Counted from the first letter of the stretch, positions 1 through 9,741 are shown. The stretch: DNA of 64,000 nt from Limihaloglobus sulfuriphilus (GCF_001999965.1 NZ_CP019646.1:1674001-1738000); one strand, 5' to 3'. The notes: generated by a model not told the origin, from the sequence alone. A program made the numbers and translations.

Positions 1-1106
1 TGCCGGGACATCTGCCACACTTCGAGAGGCTCAAAATTACGGTTCAGATTGACATTGTCGCCATTTGTATTGCCGAAAGGAGGCATTTTTGACGGATCTT
101 TAAAATACTTATCAAAGCTGCCTGCACAGAGCACGGGAACCCATTGTATCTCTAAGTTGTCAAGCACCGTCCTTGCCCATATATCTCCACTCTGATACTT
201 CCCGAGCAGCCAGTTCAAATACCCCAAAACACCGTAGCATCCGCCGGGTTCGATTGGATGTATGCCTGTTTGAACAAAAACCACAGGCTTGTCTGTTCCG
301 GCGGAAACAGTGGTCATGTACAGATCGTAACCGCCCTGGCCGGTATATGGCATCTTCCGCAATGAGACATTAGAATTCATTGCAAGTTTTCTCACGCCGG
401 TCATGAATTGACCATAATCCTGCCAACGCCCCTGATAAAACCCCATGTCAACATTTTCGCACCCCAAGGCCTCTAACAGCCATTGCAGAACAAGGTCATG
501 ATACCCCGGAAAATCCCAATCTCTGCCTGAAAGCATATCCAGATCCATAGCGATAATGCTGCCGGAACTGAAACCATCCTCCACAATCAACGCACCTTTA
601 TCGGCCATAACAACCGGCTTTGGGTGGTTTTTGTTTAGAAAAACGGCCTGATTGACCCAAGTCAATTCAATTTTATCATCCTTTTTGAAACCTCTTGTAA
701 AATAAGAATCATCAACAATCCGGCATGTGCCCTTCTGCTTAGCTGACATAATTCTTATATCTCTTTGGAAATCTGCATATAACGGAAGATGAACCACAAC
801 CTGTCTTCCCTCTGCAAGCAAATTTAACTGTTGCCGGCTGTTGATTCCCGAATACAGTATCAGAGCATCGCAATCCGGGTTATGAACGTCATCAATATCG
901 GATACAAAAAAAACATTCTGTGCGCCAAAACACCGTACTAATTCTGTTCTCAATCTCCACTGATCAGGCATTCCTGCAACCAGTATCCTGTCGGCATGAC
1001 GATGGACACTTGAGTTTCTGTTTATCTCGGGTAATGAAACTGAATCTGCACCGCAGAAACAGCCGGCAATAACAAGAACAATGGTTATTGTTTTTATCTG
1101 ATTCAT
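1..1106 (-). CDS. Secreted M14-type zinc carboxypeptidase-like lipoprotein, C-terminus beyond window
   Basis: I translated an open frame from an ATG at 1106 down to base 1 with no stop, about 368 codons. The N-terminus is a short hydrophobic signal ending in a lipobox (I-A-G-C), so a lipoprotein is likely. The first ~230 residues are unrecognised. Then comes an M14-like core: G-I-H-P-I-E-P-G-G supplies the His and Glu of the HxxE zinc site, and further on N-L-N-R-N-F matches the substrate-binding Asn-Arg of the family. The second zinc His and the catalytic Glu would lie outside the window. M14 enzymes trim C-terminal residues or peptidoglycan peptides. No clear ribosome-binding site precedes the start. 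Family assignment is fairly sure; substrate is unknown. Confidence 0.7.
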   Translation of the reverse strand, partial: MNQIKTITIVLVIAGCFCGADSVSLPEINRNSSVHRHADRILVAGMPDQWRLRTELVRCFGAQNVFFVSDIDDVHNPDCDALILYSGINSRQQLNLLAEGRQVVVHLPLYADFQRDIRIMSAKQKGTCRIVDDSYFTRGFKKDDKIELTWVNQAVFLNKNHPKPVVMADKGALIVEDGFSSGSIIAMDLDMLSGRDWDFPGYHDLVLQWLLEALGCENVDMGFYQGRWQDYGQFMTGVRKLAMNSNVSLRKMPYTGQGGYDLYMTTVSAGTDKPVVFVQTGIHPIEPGGCYGVLGYLNWLLGKYQSGDIWARTVLDNLEIQWVPVLCAGSFDKYFKDPSKMPPFGNTNGDNVNLNRNFEPLEVWQMSR

Positions 1107-1177
1107 ATTTGTTTATTTATTACAGTTGAACCTTGATTATCTTATTCTCATAGATTACATTATAGTTGTTTTGCCAA

Positions 1178-1945
1178 TCACCTTTTTCTGTATAGTACCA
1201 GAGCGCCTAATGCCAACATTGCAAAAGTTACAGGTTCGGGTACCAGTGACTGAACATCAGCAGCAGACAGAGCGGTGTCATAGAACCTGATGTCGTCGAT
1301 GGCACCGGACAAATAATTGGCCCCAACGCCATTTACTGCCGCATTAGCTCCAAAAGCAGCCCAGCCAAGTCTGCCGGTCGTATCTCTGTCAAGATCTGTT
1401 TTAGTTACATAAGATTCTCCGTCAACGAACACCTCAAAATCACAAAGGCCATCATCCGTATTTCTGGCAATAAAGGCAATATGATGCCAGGCATTAGAAT
1501 CAAACCAGCCGGTCGGGCCGGTCGCATCACCTTGTGCGGATTGAATCCTGATCTGCTCACCCCCAACAATTACCAGATTTGATTTGTAACCGCTGTAGGT
1601 GTTATCCCAGAGGTAACAAACAGAAGGTACAGTTGGAATCGAGTCGAACTTCACCCAGAGAGCTATAGTCATATCCTCAAAACCACCAAAATCGTAAACA
1701 CTTCCTGATTTTATCAGTAGATAATTCCCGTCAGAACCGTTTAGTTTAACAGCGTTACCGATTTTGCCCGGCACCCAGTTCGAATCGGATACCGTGCCGT
1801 AAAAATCGATCGGGGCCGCACCGGCCACAGAGTTACTCCCTGAAGTACCAGTTGTTTCATTCAGTTCCCAATGACTGACCAGTGAAGCAAAAGAAGGCAT
1901 ACACATGATCGAAAAAATCAAAATACCACTAACAAAATTTTTCAT
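1178..1945 (-). CDS. Secreted LamG-domain protein with PEP-CTERM anchor
   Basis: The 255-residue product has a signal peptide (about residues 1-20), one LamG/concanavalin-like jelly-roll (about 22-230) with the usual 'AIDDIRFYDTALS' closing strand, and a C-terminal V-P-E-P motif followed by a hydrophobic helix and R-K-R. This is the PEP-CTERM sorting signal recognised by exosortase. LamG domains of this kind bind glycans or act as surface modules. No exosortase gene is in the window. A good ribosome-binding site (AAGGAA) precedes the ATG. It lies just downstream of the AraC/oxidoreductase pair but is separated by 173 bp and probably transcribed on its own. Confidence 0.88.
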   Translation of the reverse strand: MKNFVSGILIFSIMCMPSFASLVSHWELNETTGTSGSNSVAGAAPIDFYGTVSDSNWVPGKIGNAVKLNGSDGNYLLIKSGSVYDFGGFEDMTIALWVKFDSIPTVPSVCYLWDNTYSGYKSNLVIVGGEQIRIQSAQGDATGPTGWFDSNAWHHIAFIARNTDDGLCDFEVFVDGESYVTKTDLDRDTTGRLGWAAFGANAAVNGVGANYLSGAIDDIRFYDTALSAADVQSLVPEPVTFAMLALGALVLYRKR

Positions 1946-2118
1946 ACTTCAATTCCTTAAACAATAGTTAATAAATCACTAACCAACTTAACACTATTGG
2001 TTTGTATATGAAATTATATACATCAAAGATTGTGAAACTTCCTAAAAAAAGAAATAAAATTTGTCATATATGAAATTCTCACATAAAAGACGTATTTAAA
2101 CATTTCTACAACCTCTGT

Positions 2119-3138
2119 TCAGCTCACTTCATTGTTTATTTTTAAAAACATGGATTTTTCACAGGATTTTTCGCACATAAGACATACCTTGGTAAACATG
2201 AAGGGGTCAGCCTCTGACAATGCCGACACTGCGCCATTTATAATTGTAGATTCGAAAAATTCCGTATAAATCTCACTGGCTGCAGGTAATTTTATGGCTC
2301 TTTGCCCTTTCTTTTGGGAAATTATGCTGCATGTTCTATCTGATGCCCTGGCTTCTATTATTCCTTTTGTACCTGCAATTCTAATCCAGTCATCACCATG
2401 AACTTCTGTGACGTCAGGACGCAGCAGGTCAACACTTACGCTGCCGTGCCCCCCGTTATCAAACTTAAAAATCACCACACAGTTATCCTCACAAGCGGGA
2501 CGATGCTGATGACAGAAGTTTCCCTTCATAGCCGCAACTTCCACTATTTTCTCACCAGTTATAAAGTCAATCATGTCAAAGGCATGTATACCGATCCAGC
2601 CAAGTGTTCCACCGTATTGTTTTATATCGCCAAACCATTCGGGGCGATCGCCGAAGCGGTATGACTTGCGGGCATTTACAAGAGCAGCCCGGCCTATCTC
2701 TCCAGTTTCAAAAGCATGTTTGGCCGCAATAAAACACGGTTCCGAACGCATCGTAAGCATTGCCGCCAGCTTAACATTATTATTTTTAACGGCCAGATTC
2801 ACCTTTTCTAACTTTTCAAGCGATAACGCCAGCGGTTTTTCAGTTATGATATGGCAGCCGTTTTCAGCCGCATAAATGATTAAATCCGCAATTCTGTCTA
2901 ACCTGGTGCTGATTATTACAACATCAGGCCTGACAATTCCAATCATTTCAGAATAATCTTCGAACTTTTTAACATTTTTACAGACCCTGTGATTTAAACA
3001 ATGACTAATATCCTCGTTTTCGAATGCCGGTGCGATTCCGCAAAGTTCGTATTGAGATTTATTAAGAATTTCATCGAATACGAACACGGCATGACCAAAG
3101 CCGCCAATAGATACAAATTTGAGGTGTTCATCTCTCAT
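2119..3138 (-). CDS. Gfo/Idh/MocA-family NAD(P)-dependent oxidoreductase
   Basis: The 339-residue protein has the family's Rossmann N-terminus (I-G-G-F-G-H-A), a 'TEKPLALSLEKL' segment carrying the E-K-P motif, and the C-terminal alpha/beta substrate domain with 'GGTLGWIGIHAFDMIDF' holding the catalytic His-Asp region. Members oxidise or reduce sugars, inositols or sugar acids. Its start codon overlaps the stop of the upstream AraC gene by 4 bases, so the two are co-transcribed and probably translationally coupled. The substrate cannot be told from sequence. Confidence 0.88.
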   Translation of the reverse strand: MRDEHLKFVSIGGFGHAVFVFDEILNKSQYELCGIAPAFENEDISHCLNHRVCKNVKKFEDYSEMIGIVRPDVVIISTRLDRIADLIIYAAENGCHIITEKPLALSLEKLEKVNLAVKNNNVKLAAMLTMRSEPCFIAAKHAFETGEIGRAALVNARKSYRFGDRPEWFGDIKQYGGTLGWIGIHAFDMIDFITGEKIVEVAAMKGNFCHQHRPACEDNCVVIFKFDNGGHGSVSVDLLRPDVTEVHGDDWIRIAGTKGIIEARASDRTCSIISQKKGQRAIKLPAASEIYTEFFESTIINGAVSALSEADPFMFTKVCLMCEKSCEKSMFLKINNEVS

Positions 3139-3965
3139 GTAGCGGACTTTCTGTTGTTCTTTCTGAAATGCATTGGATTAACAGAATATTTTTTCTTGAA
3201 TGATCTGTAAAAACTTGAAAGTTCCTGGAAACCGACAAAAAAGGCTATGGATGTAACAGGATCGTTTGTATTTTCAAGCAGATCTTTTGCCTTTTGAACC
3301 CGTATATCAGTAAGATACCCTATAAAACTCTTATTGGTTAATCTTCTGCACAGAGTTGAAAAATGCCTTATTGAAAGCTCCGACATTACAGCGGCCTGTT
3401 CCAGTTTCAAATCATCATAATAATGAAATTTCACGTAATTCAAAACTTTTTCCACTCTTTCAATGCCGGTTAATTTTATGTCTGATTTAAAAACACCCTT
3501 TTTTACTCGATATATCTGAATCAAAACAACGAAAGCGCCGTTTCTTATTATAAAATCTGAATAGGCCAATTCAGCCCCCTGTTCTCCAAGAAAACCTCTG
3601 CAAACACGAATAAGCTGGTGAAGGTATTCATTGGGTACCTTGACAGGGCAGGGATCTGCGAAGACCACATCTGCAAAATCATCTGTCAGTATTTGAAGTT
3701 TGTCGCTAAGAAGGAAACAGAACACAAAAAACTTCTCTCCCTTTAAAGTCTCAAAGAGGGTTTTCTGCCCTTTACTAAGAGCAACAATCTGCCCCTCAGA
3801 AACATGGTAAGATTTACCGTTAATACAATAAGATGCCTTGCCGGATTTCACAAAAAGCAACCTCATATATTTTGCAGCAGTATCTCCCATGGTAAAAGTA
3901 GATCCGCTTACAAATGTAGTTAAGTATACACCAACCTTGTCAATTACTTTTGTATAAGTTTTCAT
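3135..3965 (-). CDS. AraC-family transcriptional regulator
   Basis: The 276-residue protein has an N-terminal cupin-like sensor (about 20-110: 'FVSGSTFTMGDTAAKYMRLLFV') and a C-terminal double helix-turn-helix (about 180-270) with the AraC signature 'VTSIAFFVGFQELSSFYRSFKKKY'. It is the first gene of a two-gene unit with the Gfo/Idh/MocA oxidoreductase and so likely responds to a sugar handled by that enzyme. A near-consensus promoter lies only 9 bases upstream of its ATG, which leaves almost no 5' leader. Confidence 0.9.
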   Translation of the reverse strand: MKTYTKVIDKVGVYLTTFVSGSTFTMGDTAAKYMRLLFVKSGKASYCINGKSYHVSEGQIVALSKGQKTLFETLKGEKFFVFCFLLSDKLQILTDDFADVVFADPCPVKVPNEYLHQLIRVCRGFLGEQGAELAYSDFIIRNGAFVVLIQIYRVKKGVFKSDIKLTGIERVEKVLNYVKFHYYDDLKLEQAAVMSELSIRHFSTLCRRLTNKSFIGYLTDIRVQKAKDLLENTNDPVTSIAFFVGFQELSSFYRSFKKKYSVNPMHFRKNNRKSAT

Positions 3966-3974
3966 ATCAGAAAG

Positions 3975-4002
3975 ATTATAGCGGGTCTCCGCCGCATGTC
4001 AA
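3975..4002 (-). promoter_or_regulatory. Sigma-70-type promoter of the AraC gene, near-leaderless
   Basis: On the minus strand TTGACA (4002-3997) is followed after 16 bases by TATAAT (3980-3975). The AraC ATG at 3965 starts only 10 bases after the -10 box, so the transcript should begin a few bases before or at the start codon. No Shine-Dalgarno sequence is present. Confidence 0.7.
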
Positions 4003-4071
4003 ATTTCTTCAAATGCGGGAAAACCCACTATAACCAGTTTATAGTTAAATTTATAACATACAAACCATATG

Positions 4072-7000
4072 TCACTGTGTTATTCCAGGCATAGTATTCG
4101 ACACAAGCCAGTCTGCGGAAAACAGACTCATGTCAACAAGGTCAATTTGACAATCTCCATTTATATCCTCAGGATTATCTCCCGTACACTCAGGCAGAGA
4201 AACAATCTTAATGTCATCAATATCGATAACGCCAACGCCGTCTCCGTTGTCATCATCAGCAGGTGTCCATACGCCGAAAAGCAGCGCGCCGATATCATTG
4301 AGATCGCTGTAGGCATCACCAAAACGATACTGAAGGTCATGCAGATCAATAACCCACTGATCCCACCCAACAGGCTCTGCGCTGCTGCCGTTTGGACGTT
4401 TAATCAGCATCTGGCCCTTTATACGGTTAGACGCATCGGCAGCAAATTCTTGCGCGGTACCTGTTCCAGAGAGAAACTTTATATAAAGTGCCTTTTCAAG
4501 GCTGTTGCCCTCATGTCTGTTGATCATAGCTGTAACAAGATCGCTCGAGGTCAGATCGATCGGATTATCGAGTATATAGACAATCTCGGTGAAAGCAGAA
4601 AGGCCTGTATTAGAATCCATATCTCTGTAATTCCAGCGAAGTGCATTAGAACCGGTGTACGCATCGGCGGGGTTCGTGAGAAGTGTAACCGTCGATTCAG
4701 TCGCGAAATCCGCAAGTGCTAACGGGAATTCAAACCATTTGCCCTCAAGAGCCGTCTGGTCAGCATAGCTTTCAAAGTTCCCATCTTCGATAAGGGATTC
4801 CGTGCCGGCCACACTGAGACTGCTGTTAAGCCACATGCCTGCCATCTGACTGACATCAGCCGGACCACAAGCCGCATCGCCGTTAACATCACCAGCCAGA
4901 ACGGGGCCGTAACTGTAAAGGGCCTGTATCTCCGGAGCGGACATTGGCCTGTCATAAATCCTGACTTCATCGAGAGTACCGCTGAAACTGGCGTGAGCAA
5001 CGGCAACATCACCGGCATGTCCTCCTATAGTTAAACCATAAAAGACGTTTCCGGTTTCCACTTCCGCCCCAGGGGCCGAGTGTATCATCTCACCGTCAAG
5101 ATACAGGCTGAAGGTCCTGAAGTTATCTGATGTCTGGTTGATAGTCATTGCAACATGCGTCCATTGATCCGGTGCAATCGCATCAGCAGCAGAGAAAAAA
5201 CTTGTTGGATGCATGACATAATCATCAACGATAGTTCCATCAGGCAGCTCTTCCTGAATATGTTCACGCCAATAGTCATAGACCAGACCTACAGAACCGT
5301 TTGACTTGACTATAATATACACCTTGTACATCATTCCCCCGCCCGGACGGACACTGAAAAGGAATCTGTCACCGCTGGGGATGGCGTCGGGCCTTATCCA
5401 CATGGAAACAGTCTTGTTATTTGTTGAGTCCGAACCAAAAGAGTATGTGTCGTTGACATCATCGAGTATTAAACACGAAGCTCCGTCAAGCCAGATACCG
5501 CCGTTATAGGCGCCGGTCCACCATGACTGGTCACCGGACGGTGCATTCACGATGACGCCATTATTGATGTCGTTGCCGGCAGAGTCGCTGAGGATAATAC
5601 CGCTGGTCTCATCGCATTTCCAATATAAATCAAGGCTGCTGGTAATATCTATAACGGCTTCCTGGGGAATATAATCCTTGAGTGCAGCTACTTCAACCGG
5701 CTGCAGTGGCCTGCCGTAAATTCTGAAGTCATCTATCTTGCCGAGAAATCCCTGATAACTTTCAACAGGTATACTGGCATCTGCCGCGGTTGCGCCTATA
5801 GACGGACCGTTGATAGAACCGTCTGTATGCCTTGCATTACCGGCCGTGCTGCCTCCAAGATTTCCGTCGATGTACAAACTCATGCTGCACAGATCATCAG
5901 CAGTATTTTCGATAACAACCGCAATATGATGCCATGTCTGCCCGTCGGGTGTGGGTATATCAACCCTCACTTCGCCGGTTTCTGTAGCACAGCGAAGCTG
6001 ACTGGCCTTGTAATAGAGGTAAATCTTGAAAACATCAGCTCCTGAGTTTCTATTGCTCCAGATAAAATAGTTTCTGTCAACATTAAACACGTCCGTACTC
6101 GGACATACCCACATGGAAATTGTTTTATTCTGGAAATTACCCAGAACAGAAGCATTTGGAATCAGGAAGGCATTTGTTCCGTCTAATTCTGCGCAGAAAT
6201 CGAACAGGCCGTCAACACCATTGGCCCCCCACGGAGATGAACTGCCGCCGTCAAGATACCGCACCTGTGCATCCTGTGTCATCATGCTGTCATATGCGTA
6301 TTCACCTGAATCCTGATCAAAGGGATAATAAATATCCATATCCAGTTCAGGATTGAATTCTCCCGGGCCGCTTGACTCAGGAATATGTGCGTAAAGTCCT
6401 GCAATATCTGTATCTATCAGAGCCGCGGAATAAATCCTGAATTCATCTATTTTGCCTACAAAAGCCTGATGATTAGTAGGGGGATTCAAAGGAGCCGCAT
6501 CAACGGCGTTAGCCCCGATAGAAGGACCGTTAACAGAGCCGTCTGTATGCTGCACTCCGCCTGTAGTGGTTTCTACAAGGCTTCCGTCAAGATAATAATC
6601 GAAGTCTGTAGTCCCTGAAACTGCACCATCTTTCATAACCACTGCAACATGATGCCAGGTGCTGCCATCCGGAGGATCGATGGGAACAATCCTTGTCTGC
6701 GAACCGCCGCCGTCAAGGGCCGCTACAAACTGAATAGAGTTATTACGGTAGAGGACATATATCTTGAACTCATCGGCACCGGAGTTTCTGTTACTCCAGA
6801 GAAAATAGTTCTGATCCGACCCGGCTGTCGAAGCGTCAGGGCAAAACCACATTGAGAGGGTTTTGTTCTGGAAATTACCCAGTATATGCGCATTAGAGAG
6901 TAAAACACCGGTCATACCGTCAAGATTGATCCCGCCGCTAAATTTACCTGCCCCCCAGAAGGTGCCCAGAGCCTGCCCGTCAAGGGAAGTTACCGTTCCA

Positions 7001-7149
7001 GAGCAGGGGCCGACCGTGTCTGTGACAGATGTGCCCTGTGTCTGGTCAAAAGGATAATACACCTCCAGATTCTGCCCCGCGTCAAATGGGAATGCCGCAT
7101 TGGTTAGCAGTAAAAGACTCAAAGACAAACAAAAAATTAATCGTTTCAT
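4072..7149 (-). CDS. Large secreted protein: three LamG domains, CBM-like domain, dockerin-like repeats
   Basis: I place the start at the ATG at 7149, because AAAGGAAA lies just upstream and a signal peptide (M-K-R-L-I-F-C-L...) begins there; an in-frame ATG at 7164 overlaps the previous stop. Three tandem LamG jelly-rolls span about residues 25-255, 270-495 and 505-745. A D-V-N-G-D calcium-loop motif follows (about 750), then a ~190-residue galactose-binding-like beta domain, and a terminal D-I-N-G-D-C-Q-I-D motif ending A-D-W-L. It is last in operon A, after four lyase-like propellers, and probably binds or displays polysaccharide at the cell surface. No catalytic domain was recognised. Confidence 0.85.
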   Translation of the reverse strand: MKRLIFCLSLSLLLLTNAAFPFDAGQNLEVYYPFDQTQGTSVTDTVGPCSGTVTSLDGQALGTFWGAGKFSGGINLDGMTGVLLSNAHILGNFQNKTLSMWFCPDASTAGSDQNYFLWSNRNSGADEFKIYVLYRNNSIQFVAALDGGGSQTRIVPIDPPDGSTWHHVAVVMKDGAVSGTTDFDYYLDGSLVETTTGGVQHTDGSVNGPSIGANAVDAAPLNPPTNHQAFVGKIDEFRIYSAALIDTDIAGLYAHIPESSGPGEFNPELDMDIYYPFDQDSGEYAYDSMMTQDAQVRYLDGGSSSPWGANGVDGLFDFCAELDGTNAFLIPNASVLGNFQNKTISMWVCPSTDVFNVDRNYFIWSNRNSGADVFKIYLYYKASQLRCATETGEVRVDIPTPDGQTWHHIAVVIENTADDLCSMSLYIDGNLGGSTAGNARHTDGSINGPSIGATAADASIPVESYQGFLGKIDDFRIYGRPLQPVEVAALKDYIPQEAVIDITSSLDLYWKCDETSGIILSDSAGNDINNGVIVNAPSGDQSWWTGAYNGGIWLDGASCLILDDVNDTYSFGSDSTNNKTVSMWIRPDAIPSGDRFLFSVRPGGGMMYKVYIIVKSNGSVGLVYDYWREHIQEELPDGTIVDDYVMHPTSFFSAADAIAPDQWTHVAMTINQTSDNFRTFSLYLDGEMIHSAPGAEVETGNVFYGLTIGGHAGDVAVAHASFSGTLDEVRIYDRPMSAPEIQALYSYGPVLAGDVNGDAACGPADVSQMAGMWLNSSLSVAGTESLIEDGNFESYADQTALEGKWFEFPLALADFATESTVTLLTNPADAYTGSNALRWNYRDMDSNTGLSAFTEIVYILDNPIDLTSSDLVTAMINRHEGNSLEKALYIKFLSGTGTAQEFAADASNRIKGQMLIKRPNGSSAEPVGWDQWVIDLHDLQYRFGDAYSDLNDIGALLFGVWTPADDDNGDGVGVIDIDDIKIVSLPECTGDNPEDINGDCQIDLVDMSLFSADWLVSNTMPGITQ

Positions 7150-7160
7150 AAGATTTCCTT

Positions 7161-8432
7161 TCATTGAACATCTACCAAATATTGTTCTAACGGCATATAC
7201 ACTGCCGCAGTTTTATTATCTATTAAACTCGTAAACGATATGCCTCCACCGGAAAAACCCACACTGGATATCTCTGGCGAAGTGCTGAGTACGGCGCTGC
7301 CTGTACTTCTAAGCAGTTTCAACCTGCTCATATCCGAACTCTCAACATATAACATAGTCTCATTCTTATTATTATAGGTAATTTCAGTTATAACTGAAGC
7401 CGTTCCCGAAGCAGGAAGGCGGGAAGCAATTTTCCTCGGTTTGAGCAAGCGCCTCACCGCCGCAGGTGAGACTGTCCAGAACTGGGTATCTCTGCTCATA
7501 ACCCCTGTACGGGCTATTTTCGCTCCGGTCGTGTAATACAGCAGACGGCTTAAGCCGTCCCACTGAATCCGGGGAATAAAACTAAAATCAACCTCATCAG
7601 CCACTTCATAAAGCATGGAGCCGTAATCATCTGAAAAAAGGATTGAACGTACATATTGCAGATTTAAGTCTGAGTCAAATACACCACGGGCCAGAGCGGT
7701 TTTTTGGCCGGTTCTGTCAACCGAGGCTGCAATATCCAAAACTATACTACCATCGCTGTCTTTGAAAGCCGGACGTGCAAGAAGTATCTCTTTGCTTTGC
7801 ATCAAACCGTCCCGGTCAAGTTTGATCCGGTATACAACTGATGTCATACCGCCAAGCGCGTCCGTTTCTTCCGGACCGTAATGGACAACATTAACGATGA
7901 TAGACTCTGTTTCGCGATGATAAACGGGAGATCCGTAAATCGTTCCCTGGTCAAAGATCATATAATCACGTTTTACCGCAGTTTCGAGAAGTATCCCCTT
8001 GAGTAGATGTCCCCCCACGGTTTTATAAACGACAACCTTGTTCACGGTATCTACAGTATAGTTAGCATCCAGGGTGAAGTCATAGTGTCCCTTCAGGTAA
8101 TTCGCCGTTTCTTCGGAGGTTATCGGTTCTAACCAGAATGCTTTATTGTTGGATAAATTTACTGCGTAAAGTTGTCTTTCGCCTTCAACCGGACGGCCTG
8201 AAGCCCTGTATCCGTCTGTTTCTATTATAAAAAAGTCATCTTCGCCCAAAGTAACAACCGTGTTTCCGCCCGGCGAAGCGAAGCAGTTGTCGCTGCCAAT
8301 GCCAAATGCTACCGCGTTGTACTCCTGCCCAATTACAGTACAGGGTACTTCTATGAAGTTAGTCGAAATCTGACATAAGCAGGGTGTAAGAAACAGCGTA
8401 TTGATATATAATATTGTTTTGATCATCTTCAT
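7161..8432 (-). CDS. Degenerate PL22-like beta-propeller paralogue, probably non-catalytic
   Basis: This 423-residue secreted protein aligns by eye with its three upstream neighbours: G-E-R-Q-L-Y-A-V-N-L matches their E-R-Q-L-L-A-V-N-I, and D-Q-G-T-I-Y-G-S-P matches their E-G-T-I-G-D-P-P. It lacks both histidine motifs of the others (T-H-E-I-W-G-P and H-P-R-H-x-H-P). In PL22 oligogalacturonate lyases those positions coordinate the metal, so this copy is unlikely to be a lyase. It may bind ligand or be drifting. Only one base separates it from the preceding gene, and its stop overlaps an alternative start of the next. Confidence 0.7.
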   Translation of the reverse strand: MKMIKTILYINTLFLTPCLCQISTNFIEVPCTVIGQEYNAVAFGIGSDNCFASPGGNTVVTLGEDDFFIIETDGYRASGRPVEGERQLYAVNLSNNKAFWLEPITSEETANYLKGHYDFTLDANYTVDTVNKVVVYKTVGGHLLKGILLETAVKRDYMIFDQGTIYGSPVYHRETESIIVNVVHYGPEETDALGGMTSVVYRIKLDRDGLMQSKEILLARPAFKDSDGSIVLDIAASVDRTGQKTALARGVFDSDLNLQYVRSILFSDDYGSMLYEVADEVDFSFIPRIQWDGLSRLLYYTTGAKIARTGVMSRDTQFWTVSPAAVRRLLKPRKIASRLPASGTASVITEITYNNKNETMLYVESSDMSRLKLLRSTGSAVLSTSPEISSVGFSGGGISFTSLIDNKTAAVYMPLEQYLVDVQ

Positions 8433-8433
8433 T

Positions 8434-9726
8434 TTATTCGAGCTCTATCAAAGCTATTTTTGAACCACTTTCGTCTGATTCGGTATAAACGACCTTGTCA
8501 CCGGCCATGTTCAGCTGCGGATGAACATGCCGCGGATGGTTAAGTCCCTCAACAACATTTGCAAGTTTAACTGTATTGCCGGTAATCCGGTCATAAAGAT
8601 ACACACTTTCGGTGTGATTTGCGTATTCGTCAAGCGGTTTGATTGTGTGTGAAGTCTGTGTTTCGTACACAAAAAACCGTTCACTTCCACAGGTGCTTAC
8701 GTGCAGACATCTTGGATTGATTCCCTGGGTAAGGATTTCTTTCTTCTCGGTACGGGGGTCAAATTTCCATATAGCCCCAGTGCCTTCAATAGCCACAAGA
8801 TACATATATTTACCCTGCGGCCCCCATATCTCGTGAGTATGTATCATTCCGACAGGCGTTGGAAGTGCCACTTTTATCAGTGGGCTCTCCACCCTGCCGT
8901 ACCATACACGAGTTTTTTCGATACTGCCGTCTGAATAACCCCCATAACCTCTTGAGAATGAAAACTCATCCGGATTAGCCGGATTTACGATAATGTGTGC
9001 AAGACCCATAGTTGTGTCGGTCAGCCTTCTATCAATAGTGGCATAGACAAGATAAGGACCCTTTATGACTGTTGTATCATCAAGGTCAATTGCATAGACG
9101 CCTTTGGAGGTGCCTCGGAGCATATTGTCGCTTGCCGGCCCGGGATGCGTCACATAAACCATGATCCTGCTGCCGTCTTCAGAGATGCTCGGCGGATCAC
9201 CTATAGTGCCTTCGTTACAATGCCAGAGGAGCTTTTTATCCCCGGTATCGAAATCCATCAGGTATAGATTGTGGCCTGTCATATCGTAATATACAAGGTT
9301 GTTGGTGACCGGCGAATAGTCAGTGTGGTACTGTGAGGATGTGTAGAAATGAGAGTTTCCATATTGAGCAACGTCCTCAACGAGGAGAGAGTCAATATGG
9401 TAAATACCGCCTGTTGAGATATTTACCGCCAGCAACTGACGTTCTTTTGTGTATGAGGGGAAATCTCCCCCATTGTCTGTTCCGTCAGGCCGCGGCCGGG
9501 AGGATTCTACAATAACATACTGGTCATCCTCCGCGAAGGTCCGGCTGTGCGGGTAGGCATGGGTATTCATGTGGTCGGCACTGGTCAGATAATAAACACG
9601 CGTACCGGTCTCCGTGTCAACTGACGAAGTCTTTTCGTTTCCGATAAGCTGAAATTCAGAAGATATACCGGCAATCGAACAGCTGTATAAGACAAGTATA
9701 AAGAATATGATATAGTTCAGCTTCAA
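8434..9726 (-). CDS. Secreted oligogalacturonate-lyase-like (PL22-type) beta-propeller
   Basis: The 430-residue protein starts with TTG, preceded by AGAAGG seven bases upstream, and has a signal peptide that could be a lipoprotein signal (L-Y-S-C). The body resembles PL22 seven-bladed propellers: T-H-E-I-W-G-P-Q-G (about 298) and N-H-P-R-H-V-H-P (about 400) correspond to the family's metal-binding His residues. The site corresponding to the proposed catalytic His in PL22 reads S-R-G instead of C-H-E/G. Known PL22 enzymes are cytoplasmic, so an exported form is unusual. The substrate may not be oligogalacturonate. Confidence 0.75.
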   Translation of the reverse strand: MKLNYIIFFILVLYSCSIAGISSEFQLIGNEKTSSVDTETGTRVYYLTSADHMNTHAYPHSRTFAEDDQYVIVESSRPRPDGTDNGGDFPSYTKERQLLAVNISTGGIYHIDSLLVEDVAQYGNSHFYTSSQYHTDYSPVTNNLVYYDMTGHNLYLMDFDTGDKKLLWHCNEGTIGDPPSISEDGSRIMVYVTHPGPASDNMLRGTSKGVYAIDLDDTTVIKGPYLVYATIDRRLTDTTMGLAHIIVNPANPDEFSFSRGYGGYSDGSIEKTRVWYGRVESPLIKVALPTPVGMIHTHEIWGPQGKYMYLVAIEGTGAIWKFDPRTEKKEILTQGINPRCLHVSTCGSERFFVYETQTSHTIKPLDEYANHTESVYLYDRITGNTVKLANVVEGLNHPRHVHPQLNMAGDKVVYTESDESGSKIALIELE

Positions 9727-9741
9727 TTAAAACCTTCTCTG

